DNA from: Firmicutes bacterium UBA7510
Lineage (GTDB): Bacteria; Bacillota; Clostridia; Tissierellales; Sedimentibacteraceae
NCBI GenBank assembly: GCA_002479485.1
Contig: DLNM01000015.1
Span: 1 to 32,841 of the forward strand
Length of the DNA: 32,841 nt
Direction of reading: 5' to 3'
Shown: positions 1 to 7,649 of the stretch, one piece after another
Layout of the letters: each line of letters begins with the position of its first letter
How positions within the stretch are numbered: the stretch's first letter is position 1
Position numbers and translations under genes: made by a program
Notes under the pieces: generated by a model
The model's database searches: none
What the model saw: the letters and a program-made list of their open reading frames with translations, nothing else
What the model was told of the DNA's origin: nothing

Positions 1-36
1 CCAAGATTTAATTACATTCTTCACTGTCATGTCACA

Positions 37-179
37 TAACGTCTCTGTGTTCACGACGTCGCTGAACCGGACATAAATATCTAGACCGTCTTGACGGTGC
101 ACGCACCCGATAAAGGGATGTGGTCTGACTTTTTCTTACTTGACTTTCCTACTAAGACCCTTGCGTGAACATGTTGTTA
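37..179 (-). repeat. attC-like cassette element, copy A
   Basis: First of seven related elements. It is bounded by TAAC (37-40) and GTTA (176-179). Inside, TGTTCACG near 49-56 pairs with CGTGAACA near 164-171, leaving unequal unpaired spacers between outer and inner stems, as in integron attC sites. The core holds shared blocks around GAACCGGAC, GACCGTCTTG and ATGTGGTCTGAC. It follows the GNAT gene on the minus strand, the usual gene-then-attC order. The flanking bases on the gene side (GTTATCTG) do not match those opening the upstream cassette (GTTAGAGG), consistent with the fused cassette described at 908-997. The attC reading is inferred from structure and repetition. Confidence 0.75.
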
Positions 180-301
180 TCTGTAAAGTAATATAACCCT
201 CCATGACTCTCTAAACACATATTTTTATCAATCTTTCTGTCATTTAATTATTGCTTTTCTTAAAAAAATATTATTATAATTCCATATACTTTGAATTATG
301 A

Positions 302-799
302 TTATATTTTCCACCACTTATTTTTATTATCTGTCTTATAATGTACGAATCCGCATCTTTGTAAAACCTTTTCTGATGACAAATTCCCTGGTTCAGTTTC
401 GGCAATAACACTCTGAACACCATCTTGTTTTAATGCCCAAGAAGTTATCCCCTTAATACATTCTGTCATATACCCTTTATGCTCATGGAGATTACCTAAC
501 CCATATCCAATTTCAACTTCACCAAATTTGTTTGGGATGTTTTTAAATGCACAAGAACCCACAACAACATGATCAACTTTAGAAATAATCATCCAAAAAC
601 TATGCCACAAATAGTTTGCATTATCGTTTTCACATATTTTAATTTGACCTTTTATAATATTAAGAAAAATACCTTCTATGGGCTCACCTTCATATTTAAA
701 ACCAAGAGTATTTTCCAACTCCGTTATATTTGTGCACCACATATCGAGTTGACTTGAATTTAATGCTACTATCTCTAATCGTTCTGTATTTATTTTCAT
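302..799 (-). CDS. GNAT N-acetyltransferase (RimJ/RimL-like)
   Basis: A 165-residue protein of the GNAT acetyl-CoA-dependent N-acetyltransferase family. The N-terminal TERLEIVALN strand and the region VEIGYGLGNLHEHKGYMTE (about 93-111) fit the RimJ/RimL type that acetylates ribosomal-protein N termini or small amines. It ends with ETEPGNLSSEKVLQRCGF, the usual acceptor-side helix and strand. The start is preceded by GGAGGAATAAGAAT. It is the last gene of a cassette closed by the element at 37-179. The upstream 110 bases carry a leader motif shared with the next cassettes. The substrate cannot be read from sequence. GNAT genes are common integron cassette cargo. Confidence 0.85.
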   Translation of the reverse strand: MKINTERLEIVALNSSQLDMWCTNITELENTLGFKYEGEPIEGIFLNIIKGQIKICENDNANYLWHSFWMIISKVDHVVVGSCAFKNIPNKFGEVEIGYGLGNLHEHKGYMTECIKGITSWALKQDGVQSVIAETEPGNLSSEKVLQRCGFVHYKTDNKNKWWKI

Positions 800-891
800 A
801 TTCTTATTCCTCCATTATTTATAAATAATCTTTACTAACTTAATACTTACTTTTGACAATTTTAAAATGTGTTAAATTTGACCACAAAATT

Positions 892-903
892 GTTCTCTGA
901 AAT
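892..903 (-). repeat. cassette leader motif, copy 1
   Basis: On the minus strand this reads ATTTCAGAGAAC. The same motif lies 18 bases inside two cassette starts (1110-1121 and 1839-1850). Similarity to the 1839 copy extends a further 15 or so bases towards the gene. Here no core element precedes it. Instead it follows, within five bases, the stop of a truncated GNAT gene. It therefore marks the start of a second cassette whose boundary element was lost. Confidence 0.6.
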
Positions 904-907
904 ATCT

Positions 908-997
908 TTATTTGTTAAAAGCTCTAATCATAGCCGTTTCGTCAGAATCCTCATATTGTTTGATTTCTAAACGAGCGGTCTTAATTATCTTTTTCAT
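908..997 (-). pseudogene. truncated GNAT acetyltransferase N-terminus
   Basis: A 29-codon frame beginning MKKIIKTARLEIKQYEDSDE, behind AGAGGTG, resembles the first strand and helix of RimJ-type GNAT acetyltransferases (compare TERLEI in the neighbouring gene). It stops after AFNK, far short of the roughly 150-180 residues of the family, and none of the acetyl-CoA binding loop is present. The sequence then runs directly into a second cassette leader motif. I infer a deletion that removed the rest of this gene and its boundary element. A functional micropeptide is possible but less likely. Confidence 0.6.
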
Positions 998-1109
998 CAT
1001 TTAGCACCTCTTCATGTATACTTGTGAAGATTATATAAATAATATTCTCTCTCTATATATTTCAAACAGTCTAATCTCTTAAATGTACATTTATATTGAT
1101 ATCAAAGTT

Positions 1110-1121
1110 GTTCTCTGAAAT
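1110..1121 (-). repeat. cassette leader motif, copy 2
   Basis: ATTTCAGAGAAC on the minus strand, 18 bases downstream of the cassette opening GTTAGAGG. A TATAAT-like hexamer lies between the cassette border and the motif, so the block could act as a cassette-borne promoter. That role is inference. Confidence 0.5.
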
Positions 1122-1138
1122 GATATTATACTTTCCTC

Positions 1139-1277
1139 TAACGTCTCTGTGTTCACGACGTCGCTGAACCGGACTAAAAGATAGACCGTCTTGGCGGTGG
1201 TCACACCCGGTGAAGTGATGTGGTCTGACTTGCCCCTTGAACGTTCCCACTAAGACCCGAAGCGTAACATATTGTTA
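1139..1277 (-). repeat. attC-like cassette element, copy B
   Basis: Bounded by TAAC (1139-1142) and GTTA (1274-1277), with the conserved interior and one missing G in the right inner stem (GCGTAAC instead of GCGTGAAC). Its gene-side flank GTTAGAAG is matched in inverted form by CTTCTAAC at the opening of the same cassette (element C), an 8-base agreement. It closes the cassette holding the second GNAT gene. Confidence 0.78.
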
Positions 1278-1337
1278 GAAGTTGGTATCATATCAGCTAC
1301 AAAGACTGGCACTAATCATTATGTTCTATTTAATTTT

Positions 1338-1751
1338 TTAAAAGTATTTTGATTCTTTTGTTAAAAAAACATCTTCTTTAACTTTAAATCCTAACTTCTC
1401 ATAATAATTATAAACTTCTTGAGTCGTTTGAACTAACCATTCTGAATTTGGGTATTTTGATGTACAACGCCTAACCAACTCTTTACCAATTCCTTTGTTT
1501 TGATATTCAGGATCAACTACTAAATCATAAATAACTGACCTAAAAATCGTATCACTTATTACTCTAATAGCTCCTACTAAATAATTATCTTCCCAAGCAG
1601 AAACAACATAAGTCGAATTTCTAAATCCTATATTAAAATTTTCTTTTTGCTCCTGTGTTATTTCTCCTTTACACCAACCTGCTGCCATAAATAAACGAAT
1701 CAACTGTTCACTTGGTAAATCTTTTTTTATCTCATCATAATTTACGTTCAA
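1338..1751 (-). CDS. GNAT N-acetyltransferase
   Basis: A GNAT acetyltransferase of 137 residues if started at the TTG codon behind GAGGTG at 1751. Longer in-frame starts up to 1796 lack a convincing ribosome binding site. The acetyl-CoA pyrophosphate loop is VVDPEYQNKGIGKELVRR, preceded by the strand SVIYDL; the C-terminal QEVYNYYEKLGF is the typical acceptor helix and beta-bulge region. It resembles small single-domain GNATs that acetylate amines or aminoglycoside-like compounds, but the substrate is unknown. It occupies a complete cassette of about 600 bp between elements C and B with matching ends. Confidence 0.82.
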   Translation of the reverse strand: MNVNYDEIKKDLPSEQLIRLFMAAGWCKGEITQEQKENFNIGFRNSTYVVSAWEDNYLVGAIRVISDTIFRSVIYDLVVDPEYQNKGIGKELVRRCTSKYPNSEWLVQTTQEVYNYYEKLGFKVKEDVFLTKESKYF

Positions 1752-1838
1752 AATCACACCTCGTATAAATATAATATTAATCTCTAATTTTCCCAAACAG
1801 CTTAAACCTACAATACACTGTATTTTGACCTATAAGTC

Positions 1839-1850
1839 GTTCTCTGAAAT
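1839..1850 (-). repeat. cassette leader motif, copy 3
   Basis: ATTTCAGAGAAC on the minus strand, again exactly 18 bases inside the cassette border (GTTAGAAG of element C). The bases between border and motif are also nearly identical to those at copy 2, so the shared block is about 38 bases long. Confidence 0.55.
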
Positions 1851-1867
1851 GATATGATACTTTCTTC

Positions 1868-2008
1868 TAACGGTCTTGTGTTCACGACGTCGCTGAACCG
1901 GACCTACTTGACTTTCCGTCTTGGCGGTGGTCACACCCGGTGAAGTGATGTGGTCTGACTTTCCCTATCAACGTTCCACCTAAGACCCGAAGCGTGAACA
2001 TATTGTTA
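1868..2008 (-). repeat. attC-like cassette element, copy C
   Basis: Bounded by TAAC (1868-1871) and GTTA (2005-2008), with the full conserved interior and inner stem GTTCACG near the left end against CGTGAAC near the right. It closes the cassette of the membrane-protein gene. Its gene-side flank GTTATGAG is not matched by the next element to the right (D, GTTAGGTG). The integrative element and a gene remnant lie between them. Confidence 0.78.
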
Positions 2009-2051
2009 TGAGATGTCAAAACATAATTTTAAACTTTACTCAAATTTAATG

Positions 2052-2831
2052 TTAACTCGCAATTAATAGTTGAACAAACTCATAAAAAAGCCCTGATGAA
2101 TAAAGAAGTGAAATTAATACTAAAATAGCAATAGCTATTGTAATTTTCTTTCTATTACAAAATATTTTATCAAATTTTTTCATAACATTATATGTAAACT
2201 TGTTTGGAAATCTTATAAAAGTGTTAAAACTTATAATATGTATATACGCTGCTACTAATATAAGATTAGCTAAAGTAATAATAACGGCTCCACATATATA
2301 ATAAATTAGTCTTGCATAATCATAAAGTCCATTAGTTATGCTAACATCTTGATTAGCCATAAATATAATTGATATTATATTAAAGAGCGTCAAAACAACT
2401 GTTACTATAATCCAATACTTAGACAATTCATCTAAAGAATCTCTTTTGCATAAAACATACCCAAATATCGTTGCACTAGTAATAATAATTATTGATAAAA
2501 TTATAAATGAATTAATAATTTCGATATGATATTTGTTGTATAAACTAGCTAATAAAAAAGAAAAAATTAATATAAAAAATAAAGTCTCATTATCATTATT
2601 ACTGTTGCTGTTATTTGTGCTTCTATTAGTTTCACTTTTTTTCTCATTACTTTTATATACAACTTCTTGTTGTATTATGTATTCTCTAATATGTATTATT
2701 TTACTTTCATTGGATCTAATTCTATTAGTAGGCTTTGATAGTATTAAACCAAATACTGCACCAAGAACTGCACTAAAAATAGCAAAAAAAGTATTTAATA
2801 AAATATTCTGCATGTTAAATATACTTTCCAT
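2052..2831 (-). CDS. multi-pass membrane protein, unknown function
   Basis: A 259-residue protein with about six hydrophobic segments (near residues 9-29, 83-97, 104-126, 138-160, 175-202 and 231-256). An asparagine- and serine-rich hydrophilic stretch (about 62-82) lies between the first two. The start follows GGAGGAAAA. I do not recognise a family. It is cassette cargo closed by element C, and the region upstream to about 3230 has no clear gene. A role such as a cell-envelope effector or immunity protein cannot be judged from sequence. Confidence 0.65.
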   Translation of the reverse strand: MESIFNMQNILLNTFFAIFSAVLGAVFGLILSKPTNRIRSNESKIIHIREYIIQQEVVYKSNEKKSETNRSTNNSNSNNDNETLFFILIFSFLLASLYNKYHIEIINSFIILSIIIITSATIFGYVLCKRDSLDELSKYWIIVTVVLTLFNIISIIFMANQDVSITNGLYDYARLIYYICGAVIITLANLILVAAYIHIISFNTFIRFPNKFTYNVMKKFDKIFCNRKKITIAIAILVLISLLYSSGLFYEFVQLLIAS

Positions 2832-2844
2832 TTTTCCTCCATAG

Positions 2845-3104
2845 TGTATAACTCATTAGTTATAAAAATAAATCTTAATTAATTTACTACTAAATAATTT
2901 GTGCCCTAAACCCTCAACCACGTAATTTTGATTTCTCATAACTACCACTTTAATCAACCAAAGGTTCGCTAAAGTGTATATTATTGTACTGTTTATGAAA
3001 TATTTCATAATAGCACCTCTTCTAAATTATTAAAAGTATTGTATATTTTCCCATTCATATATCCCCTATATATGTACCAAAAACATTCTAACATGTTAAT
3101 TTAT
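2845..3104. other. non-coding stretch upstream of membrane gene
   Basis: AT-rich DNA with no open frame of useful length on either strand and no recognisable RNA gene. It probably contains the promoter of the membrane-protein cassette and what is left of the interrupted cassette next to the integrative element. Confidence 0.4.
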
Positions 3105-3138
3105 GTATTTCAATAATTTTCCAAAATTATTGAAATAC
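3105..3138. repeat. perfect 16-bp inverted repeat
   Basis: GTATTTCAATAATTTT is followed by two bases (CC) and its exact reverse complement. No T-run follows on either side, so a classical terminator is not obvious. The near-continuous dyad could be a protein binding site or a cruciform-forming site. It lies about 90 bp outside the left end of the integrative element. Confidence 0.7.
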
Positions 3139-3230
3139 AAGAGCTAAAAAGAAACTCTATTCTTCTATCTATTATAATTAAATAATAATAAATAAAATTT
3201 ATCGAAAAATTTTATATTTTACTTTACTCT

Positions 3231-3358
3231 GTTGTGTTACAGTTGTGTATTTACATAAAAAAAGCACCTATTTACCAAGTGCTTAATCTATTAAAGTATT
3301 AACTTTACAATATTTTTGGTGCGCCATGAGGGTTTCGAACCCCCAACCTACAGATTCG
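3231..3358 (-). repeat. left attachment-site repeat with tRNA-Arg-like 3' half
   Basis: Imperfect direct repeat of 28592-28722. On the minus strand it reads as the 3' half of a tRNA: anticodon-arm remnant, GGGGG-TTCGAAA-CCCTC T-arm, ATGGCGC acceptor strand and ACCA. It is followed by a hairpin terminator (AGCACT/GGTGCT then T-run) and two GTTGTGT motifs 11 bp apart. Similarity between the copies stops at ATTCGA, in the former anticodon loop, a common crossover point for tyrosine recombinases. The 5' half of the tRNA is absent, so this is not a working tRNA gene. Confidence 0.75.
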
Positions 3359-3417
3359 ATACGTATGATTTTAACGTGATTTATATAAAATTATATTTAT
3401 TGATATTTCAATGTTTT

Positions 3418-3447
3418 ATGGAAGTTATTTGTTATAATAACTTCCAT
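3418..3447. terminator. 12-bp perfect hairpin inside left end
   Basis: ATGGAAGTTATT and its exact reverse complement flank the six-base loop TGTTAT. It lies just inside the left attachment repeat. On the minus strand it is downstream of the small genes at 3537-4015 and may end their transcription; no strong T-run is present. Confidence 0.5.
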
Positions 3448-3469
3448 AGTTTTATATAAAATTACTGGC

Positions 3470-3489
3470 GTTGTGTTACGGTTGTGTTA
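3470..3489. promoter_or_regulatory. paired GTTGTGTTA motifs (candidate integrase arm sites)
   Basis: Two copies of GTTGTGTTA start 11 bp apart. The same pair occurs at 3231-3250 (second copy imperfect) and 28592-28611, and a single copy at 4913-4921. One helical-turn spacing and clustering at the element ends suit arm-type sites for the integrase or sites for the excisionase. This is inference from position. Confidence 0.5.
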
Positions 3490-3536
3490 TTTTAAGACTA
3501 CTTTTAGAAATTCATAACACTATATTTTTTAATAGC

Positions 3537-3780
3537 TTATTTGTACTTGCTATAATCTTCTTCAAGGATTTCTCCCTCTAATATTTTAGTTAAGTATTCT
3601 TCTAAAATATCCTCTGCATCAAGCTTAATTCTATAGTAATATTCTTTCACTTAAATTAAGCTCTATAGGAAATATAACATTTTTTACAGTTAACTCTTCT
3701 TTCAGATAATCTATTATATCTCTATAATTATTGTATGTAGTTTTTTCATAATAATTAAGCTTCGGTTCATTAGAGAACAT
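3537..3780 (-). pseudogene. frameshifted small gene
   Basis: A frame starts with ATG at 3780, one base after the stop codon of the upstream gene. It runs MFSNEPKLNYYEKTTYNN and on to a stop after about 50 codons, near 3650. The reading continues without loss of coding character in another frame (VKEYYYRIKLDAEDILEEYL) to a stop at 3537. I read this as one charged, helical protein of about 80 residues broken by a single-base frameshift. Alternatively the two frames are two tiny genes. No family recognised. Confidence 0.45.
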
Positions 3781-3781
3781 T

Positions 3782-4015
3782 TTAGTTAACAATTTTGCTA
3801 TTTTTATCAATAATTGTTCTATTAGTTTTAGTTTCTGATAAAAATTGAACAGCTTTTGGTAAAGCTAACATAATTGCCTCTTCTTTGCTGCTAACATTGC
3901 TATAAAATCGACTGCTAACAACACTTTCTGATTCTTTTAATATACTGTATACACCAGGACCTTTCTCATCATCTAAAGTAATTTCTGCATTAATGTAAAT
4001 GTCATTATAATCCAT
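3782..4015 (-). CDS. hypothetical small protein
   Basis: A 77-residue protein, start behind GGAGGATTTAGA. The predicted order is two or three beta strands (YINAEITLDD, GPGVYSILKES, SSRFYSNV) and one helix (SSKEEAIMLALPKAVQFLSE). The strand-hairpin-helix start with a Glu in the helix is loosely reminiscent of the first half of an RNase H-like fold, but the length is too short for a full domain, so I do not assign it. It shares a transcript with the frameshifted gene downstream. Confidence 0.5.
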   Translation of the reverse strand: MDYNDIYINAEITLDDEKGPGVYSILKESESVVSSRFYSNVSSKEEAIMLALPKAVQFLSETKTNRTIIDKNSKIVN

Positions 4016-4280
4016 TCTAAATCCTCCAATATTATTATGATATATATGTTATTTCTATATCCATAATCATCAACTTATCAACATGTTTTTTTGCAGTATA
4101 AAATATTGCAACAATTTGGTATTATGTAATTGATTATATTATTCACGTTAGCATCAAATATATTTAATCAATAAATAAAATGTTTCATTAAGTAAATGTA
4201 GCGACAATTAATAATATCTTACTTGATGGAGCAAGGATTTAAAAAATCCTTACCTCAAATATTGACAAAGAGCCTATTTT
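4016..4280. other. non-coding stretch
   Basis: No gene seen. It holds a short hairpin near 4230-4250 (AAGGATTT against AAATCCTT) and otherwise AT-rich DNA upstream of the 77-residue gene. Confidence 0.35.
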
Positions 4281-4313
4281 AAAAGCAGCCATATAATAAA
4301 TATAACTGCTTTT
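4281..4313 (-). terminator. intrinsic terminator after small gene
   Basis: AAAAGCAG (4281-4288) pairs with CTGCTTTT (4306-4313). On the minus strand the hairpin is followed by TTTTAAAATA, placing it about 20 bp beyond the stop of the gene at 4334. Confidence 0.6.
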
Positions 4314-4333
4314 AAGTAATTAGACATTAATAA

Positions 4334-4516
4334 TCAATATAATTTTATAATAGTTTCATATTGCTTAGCGTTTCTTAAGTTATTGAAAACCAATATGTTC
4401 TTTTTTCCCCAAAAGTCAATAGCCTTACCTACTTCTATTTCTTTTGTATCTTTATCAAGTACATATACTAATGAGTTTAAAAAGTTACCTAAATCTTCTA
4501 AAGTGTTAAATTTCAT
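4334..4516 (-). CDS. hypothetical small protein
   Basis: A 60-residue protein if started at the ATG at 4516, which follows GAGAGGAG at good spacing. A longer reading from an upstream TTG would put the ribosome binding site inside the gene. The sequence starts MKFNTLEDLGNFLNSLVYVL and ends with a short strand-helix unit (ILVFNNLRNAKQYETIIKLY). It lies alone between two non-coding stretches and has its own terminator. No family recognised. Confidence 0.5.
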   Translation of the reverse strand: MKFNTLEDLGNFLNSLVYVLDKDTKEIEVGKAIDFWGKKNILVFNNLRNAKQYETIIKLY

Positions 4517-4991
4517 TATAATTTCTCCTCTCAAATTTTTAAAAGTTAAAATTATAATTTGTCAGTAAAAGCAATAATATATCATTATAGCTTCAATTCA
4601 TATGATATTTTAATCTAATTTGACATTTTAGGTACTGATAAATCTATAATTTTCAAAATTGTTGTCTAATTACTGCATTTAATATATCATTTATTTTATA
4701 TTTTTTCAACTGTCATCAGTATACTAATAACATCTTTTATGACTAATATGAATTTATAAATATCTCTAATTTTATGAAATAATATTACATCATTCCTGGC
4801 ATTATGTATTGGTATAATAGGTAGTGCTTTATGTTGATTTATGTGTTGTTATGTGCAGATAGTTTTGTATTGTATGCATTGTGTGAATTTAATTTATTTT
4901 AATTGCGTTAGCGTTGTGTTAGCATACAAAATCTTTTATGTTAAATAAAACAATAATTAATTGCATAAATTCAGTGCTTACTATTATTTTG
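4517..4991. other. non-coding stretch with one GTTGTGTTA motif
   Basis: No credible gene. A single GTTGTGTTA motif at 4913-4921, preceded by a GCGTTAGC sequence, repeats the element-end motif. Otherwise it holds AT-rich DNA downstream of the HNH nuclease gene and no strong terminator hairpin. Confidence 0.4.
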
Positions 4992-5837
4992 CTAGTTCTG
5001 TTTCAACCATACATCAAAGAACCATTCAGAACTATAAACCCCTCTATAAAAAGCAGATTGCCATGAATTAAGAGATTTTACTTCATAACTTTCCATATCT
5101 TCTTTTATTTGTTCACGAACAGCATCTACCCCTGTTTTTTTATACAGTTTTTTTAGCATAACCTCTATTCCGGAAATTATATCACATGCTTTTATAGCAT
5201 ACAAAACATCTAAATTTAGCACCTTAAAATGATTTCTAATCCTTTTATATATCATCTCATCTTTAGAATCTATCATTTTAATACTATACTTAAAGCTTAT
5301 AGGGTCATCTTCAATAACATCACAAAATACCCATCTATGATTTTCTATATTATCAAAGTATGGATGTAACGTTTCATCTTCCTTTGATTTAAATTTAATA
5401 TCATGTTTTTCATGGTTACAGTCACGACATGAAGGTATTAAATTATTAGGAATGACTGACAACGAGGGATAATGTGTTTTGGGAAGATAATGATCAATAG
5501 TTGAAACTATTCGAGCACCACATAGTGGGCATATATTATTGTATGGCATTGCTAGAATATAGTCATAATATTCTCTCCCAACAGATTTTTTAGGCACCAG
5601 TTTTTGAATATATAGATTTATTAATTCTTTATCCGATACAACACCCCTACAAGTGACATCCTCCTGCATTTTATATGTTTCATGAACTATAGCTAATTTG
5701 TCAAAGTTCTCACTAGCTTTTATAACATTCTCCTCGCTTTCAAGAAGACGTTTTACTAAATCTTTATCACGAAAATCCTTTGAACATAGGCAATAAATAT
5801 CATCAACTTTTAAATTTGGTTTCTTTAGTGATTTCAT
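4992..5837 (-). CDS. ptuB: HNH endonuclease of Septu-like system (PtuB-like)
   Basis: A 281-residue HNH nuclease. The zinc and catalytic region is at about residues 103-145: CPLCG, then STIDHYLPK (catalytic D115-H116), the Asn of IPNNLIPSC, and CRDCN followed by HEKHD. The flanks are helical with no other domain. Its ATG overlaps the stop of the upstream ATPase by one base (TAATG), so the two are translationally coupled. An ATPase followed by an HNH protein of this size is the arrangement of the Septu anti-phage system, in which PtuB is thought to cut DNA or RNA when released by PtuA. An unrelated HNH effector of another ATPase-nuclease pair remains possible. Confidence 0.75.
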   Translation of the reverse strand: MKSLKKPNLKVDDIYCLCSKDFRDKDLVKRLLESEENVIKASENFDKLAIVHETYKMQEDVTCRGVVSDKELINLYIQKLVPKKSVGREYYDYILAMPYNNICPLCGARIVSTIDHYLPKTHYPSLSVIPNNLIPSCRDCNHEKHDIKFKSKEDETLHPYFDNIENHRWVFCDVIEDDPISFKYSIKMIDSKDEMIYKRIRNHFKVLNLDVLYAIKACDIISGIEVMLKKLYKKTGVDAVREQIKEDMESYEVKSLNSWQSAFYRGVYSSEWFFDVWLKQN

Positions 5838-7414
5838 TAATTATCCTCATCCTCATAATGGACTATTAAAGCTTTAAGTATAGCCCTTGCTTCATTTCCC
5901 AATTTACTATCAAACTTTTTGATTATACGATCATAATCACCATTGTATCTGTTTACAGCATCTAACAATAGCTTATGAAATCCTGAATATGTAACTTCTA
6001 AACTAAAAACTTCATTAATTAAAGATCCAACATTTTCACCAAAAGTTTCTGTTTCAAGTCTTTCTGCTTTCATGATATGACCTGAACGCCACAATTTCCA
6101 AACACAACTCTGAGGAACTTCTTGAAGAACAATTGGGGAATGTGTAGTTATTATCGCAACTCCATTTCTATCAATAAGTAAGTCAGATAGAGCTCTAACA
6201 AAAGCAGATAGCAGAGGTGGATGTAAGTGAGTTTCTGGTTCATCCAACAGAACTAAAGTTGATTCTTCAACCTTCTCAACTAACTGTGTTATTGTTAAAA
6301 GAATAATTTTATGTCCTGAACTTAATTTATCAAATATCCTACCAGCATTTCTGCTTTTATCTAAATTCGGGTCAAGAACAATATCAATATTTCTAATGTT
6401 TGATTCTTGAAATATTGGATCATTTTCAAGTAAATCAATAGCTCTAAACCATCTTTCTCTTTTAGTTGTACTTGCAAAACAGTTAATTAAACTTTTTTTA
6501 AATTGATCTTTTAATTTACTAATTCTTGATTTTTCAATACTCTCATCTTTTATTTTATCATTATTTTTACTACTAGTAAAATGCTTTCCATAATCTTGTT
6601 CTAGGCCAATAAATAAATATGGAATTTCACTTTCTTTTCTTGTAGATGGAAACTTATCAAATGCACTAAAAGCAACACATACAATATTAGCAAAAGTTGC
6701 ATTTGTCCACATATCCACTTTAAAATCAAAATATCCATATTTATCATCATTATTTATAAGTGACTTTATCATATTTTTAATAAGATGAGTTTTACCTGCT
6801 CCATTTCTACCAATTATTACATGAATATTTGAAGGTGGATTTGATTCTGGTATTACTTCAAATGATAACTCATAAGAATTTACTCCTTTATATTTAGGAG
6901 AAGTATACTTAAAATTATAATCAGTTAATCTTGCTCCTCCATGAGATATTCTATAAAATTGTCCTTTAATTGTAGCTTTGGAAATAGACCTTAATATTGA
7001 AGTACGAGTTATATCAAGATTTTCAATTTCTTCGAAAATATCTTTATTATAGGCTATATCATTTAATCCTGTCAATATTTCCTCTCTTATAGAATCACCC
7101 AATTGCCTTATTGCTTCATAATAACCATCACTCTGACCAAGAGAAAAAAATTCAAAAGAAAGTTCGTTAAATTCCTGTGGTAAAAAGTCAATAGTTTCGA
7201 ATTTACCAGAATTAGAATTTTTATCACTATTTTTTATTTCTTTTTTTCCAATTTTCGTACTTCCTAAACAATGTTCTTTACCAGTTTGATCAACATATAC
7301 AGCGGTAAACATTGTAACATATTTATACCAATCATTCCATCGATCTTCGTGTAAATAAAAATGTCCCTTTTTTCTTATAGTATTATCATTTATTTTATGT
7401 ATTGAAAATAACAT
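5837..7414 (-). CDS. ptuA: SMC/ABC-like ATPase of Septu-like system (PtuA-like)
   Basis: A 525-residue ABC-type ATPase. Walker A is GRNGAGKT at about residue 203. After a long insert come the signature LSSGHK (about 365), Walker B LLDEPETHLHP (about 390) and the switch histidine in TTHSP (about 425). No TOPRIM or nuclease motif is seen, so catalysis is left to the HNH partner. The ATG at 7414 sits six bases after AGGTG; the GTG nine bases upstream is less likely. The first 180 residues form a beta-rich region of unknown role. Context with the coupled HNH gene supports PtuA; other AAA_21-type ATPases look similar, so the exact system is an inference. Confidence 0.75.
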   Translation of the reverse strand: MLFSIHKINDNTIRKKGHFYLHEDRWNDWYKYVTMFTAVYVDQTGKEHCLGSTKIGKKEIKNSDKNSNSGKFETIDFLPQEFNELSFEFFSLGQSDGYYEAIRQLGDSIREEILTGLNDIAYNKDIFEEIENLDITRTSILRSISKATIKGQFYRISHGGARLTDYNFKYTSPKYKGVNSYELSFEVIPESNPPSNIHVIIGRNGAGKTHLIKNMIKSLINNDDKYGYFDFKVDMWTNATFANIVCVAFSAFDKFPSTRKESEIPYLFIGLEQDYGKHFTSSKNNDKIKDESIEKSRISKLKDQFKKSLINCFASTTKRERWFRAIDLLENDPIFQESNIRNIDIVLDPNLDKSRNAGRIFDKLSSGHKIILLTITQLVEKVEESTLVLLDEPETHLHPPLLSAFVRALSDLLIDRNGVAIITTHSPIVLQEVPQSCVWKLWRSGHIMKAERLETETFGENVGSLINEVFSLEVTYSGFHKLLLDAVNRYNGDYDRIIKKFDSKLGNEARAILKALIVHYEDEDN

Positions 7415-7649
7415 AATAATCACCTACCTATAAATATATAATTTATTATTGTTATAATACTAATTTTACTATTTATTAAATCATTAGACATTTTAAGATA
7501 TAACCGTATTTTTTTTGCTTAATTGCATCTATATTGTTATTTCAACGAATCTAATTACTAAATTATCTTATTGTTTATTAGCTATTTAACAAGCTGATTT
7601 TTTGCGACTTATTTCAATCAATTTACATTAAAAATAATTCGCTTTATAT

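Noticed and set aside
569..757. Plus-strand open frame of 62 codons
   Set aside because: It is the antisense shadow of the GNAT gene, with no ribosome binding site and low-complexity AT-driven composition.
1139..2008. Possibility that the repeated elements form a CRISPR array
   Set aside because: Copies are about 140 bp, spaced 0.6-1.2 kb and separated by genes. There are no short regular spacers and no cas genes.
3310..3360. A functional tRNA-Arg gene on the minus strand
   Set aside because: Only the 3' half is present. The sequence upstream has no D-arm or 5' acceptor strand, so it is an attachment-site remnant.
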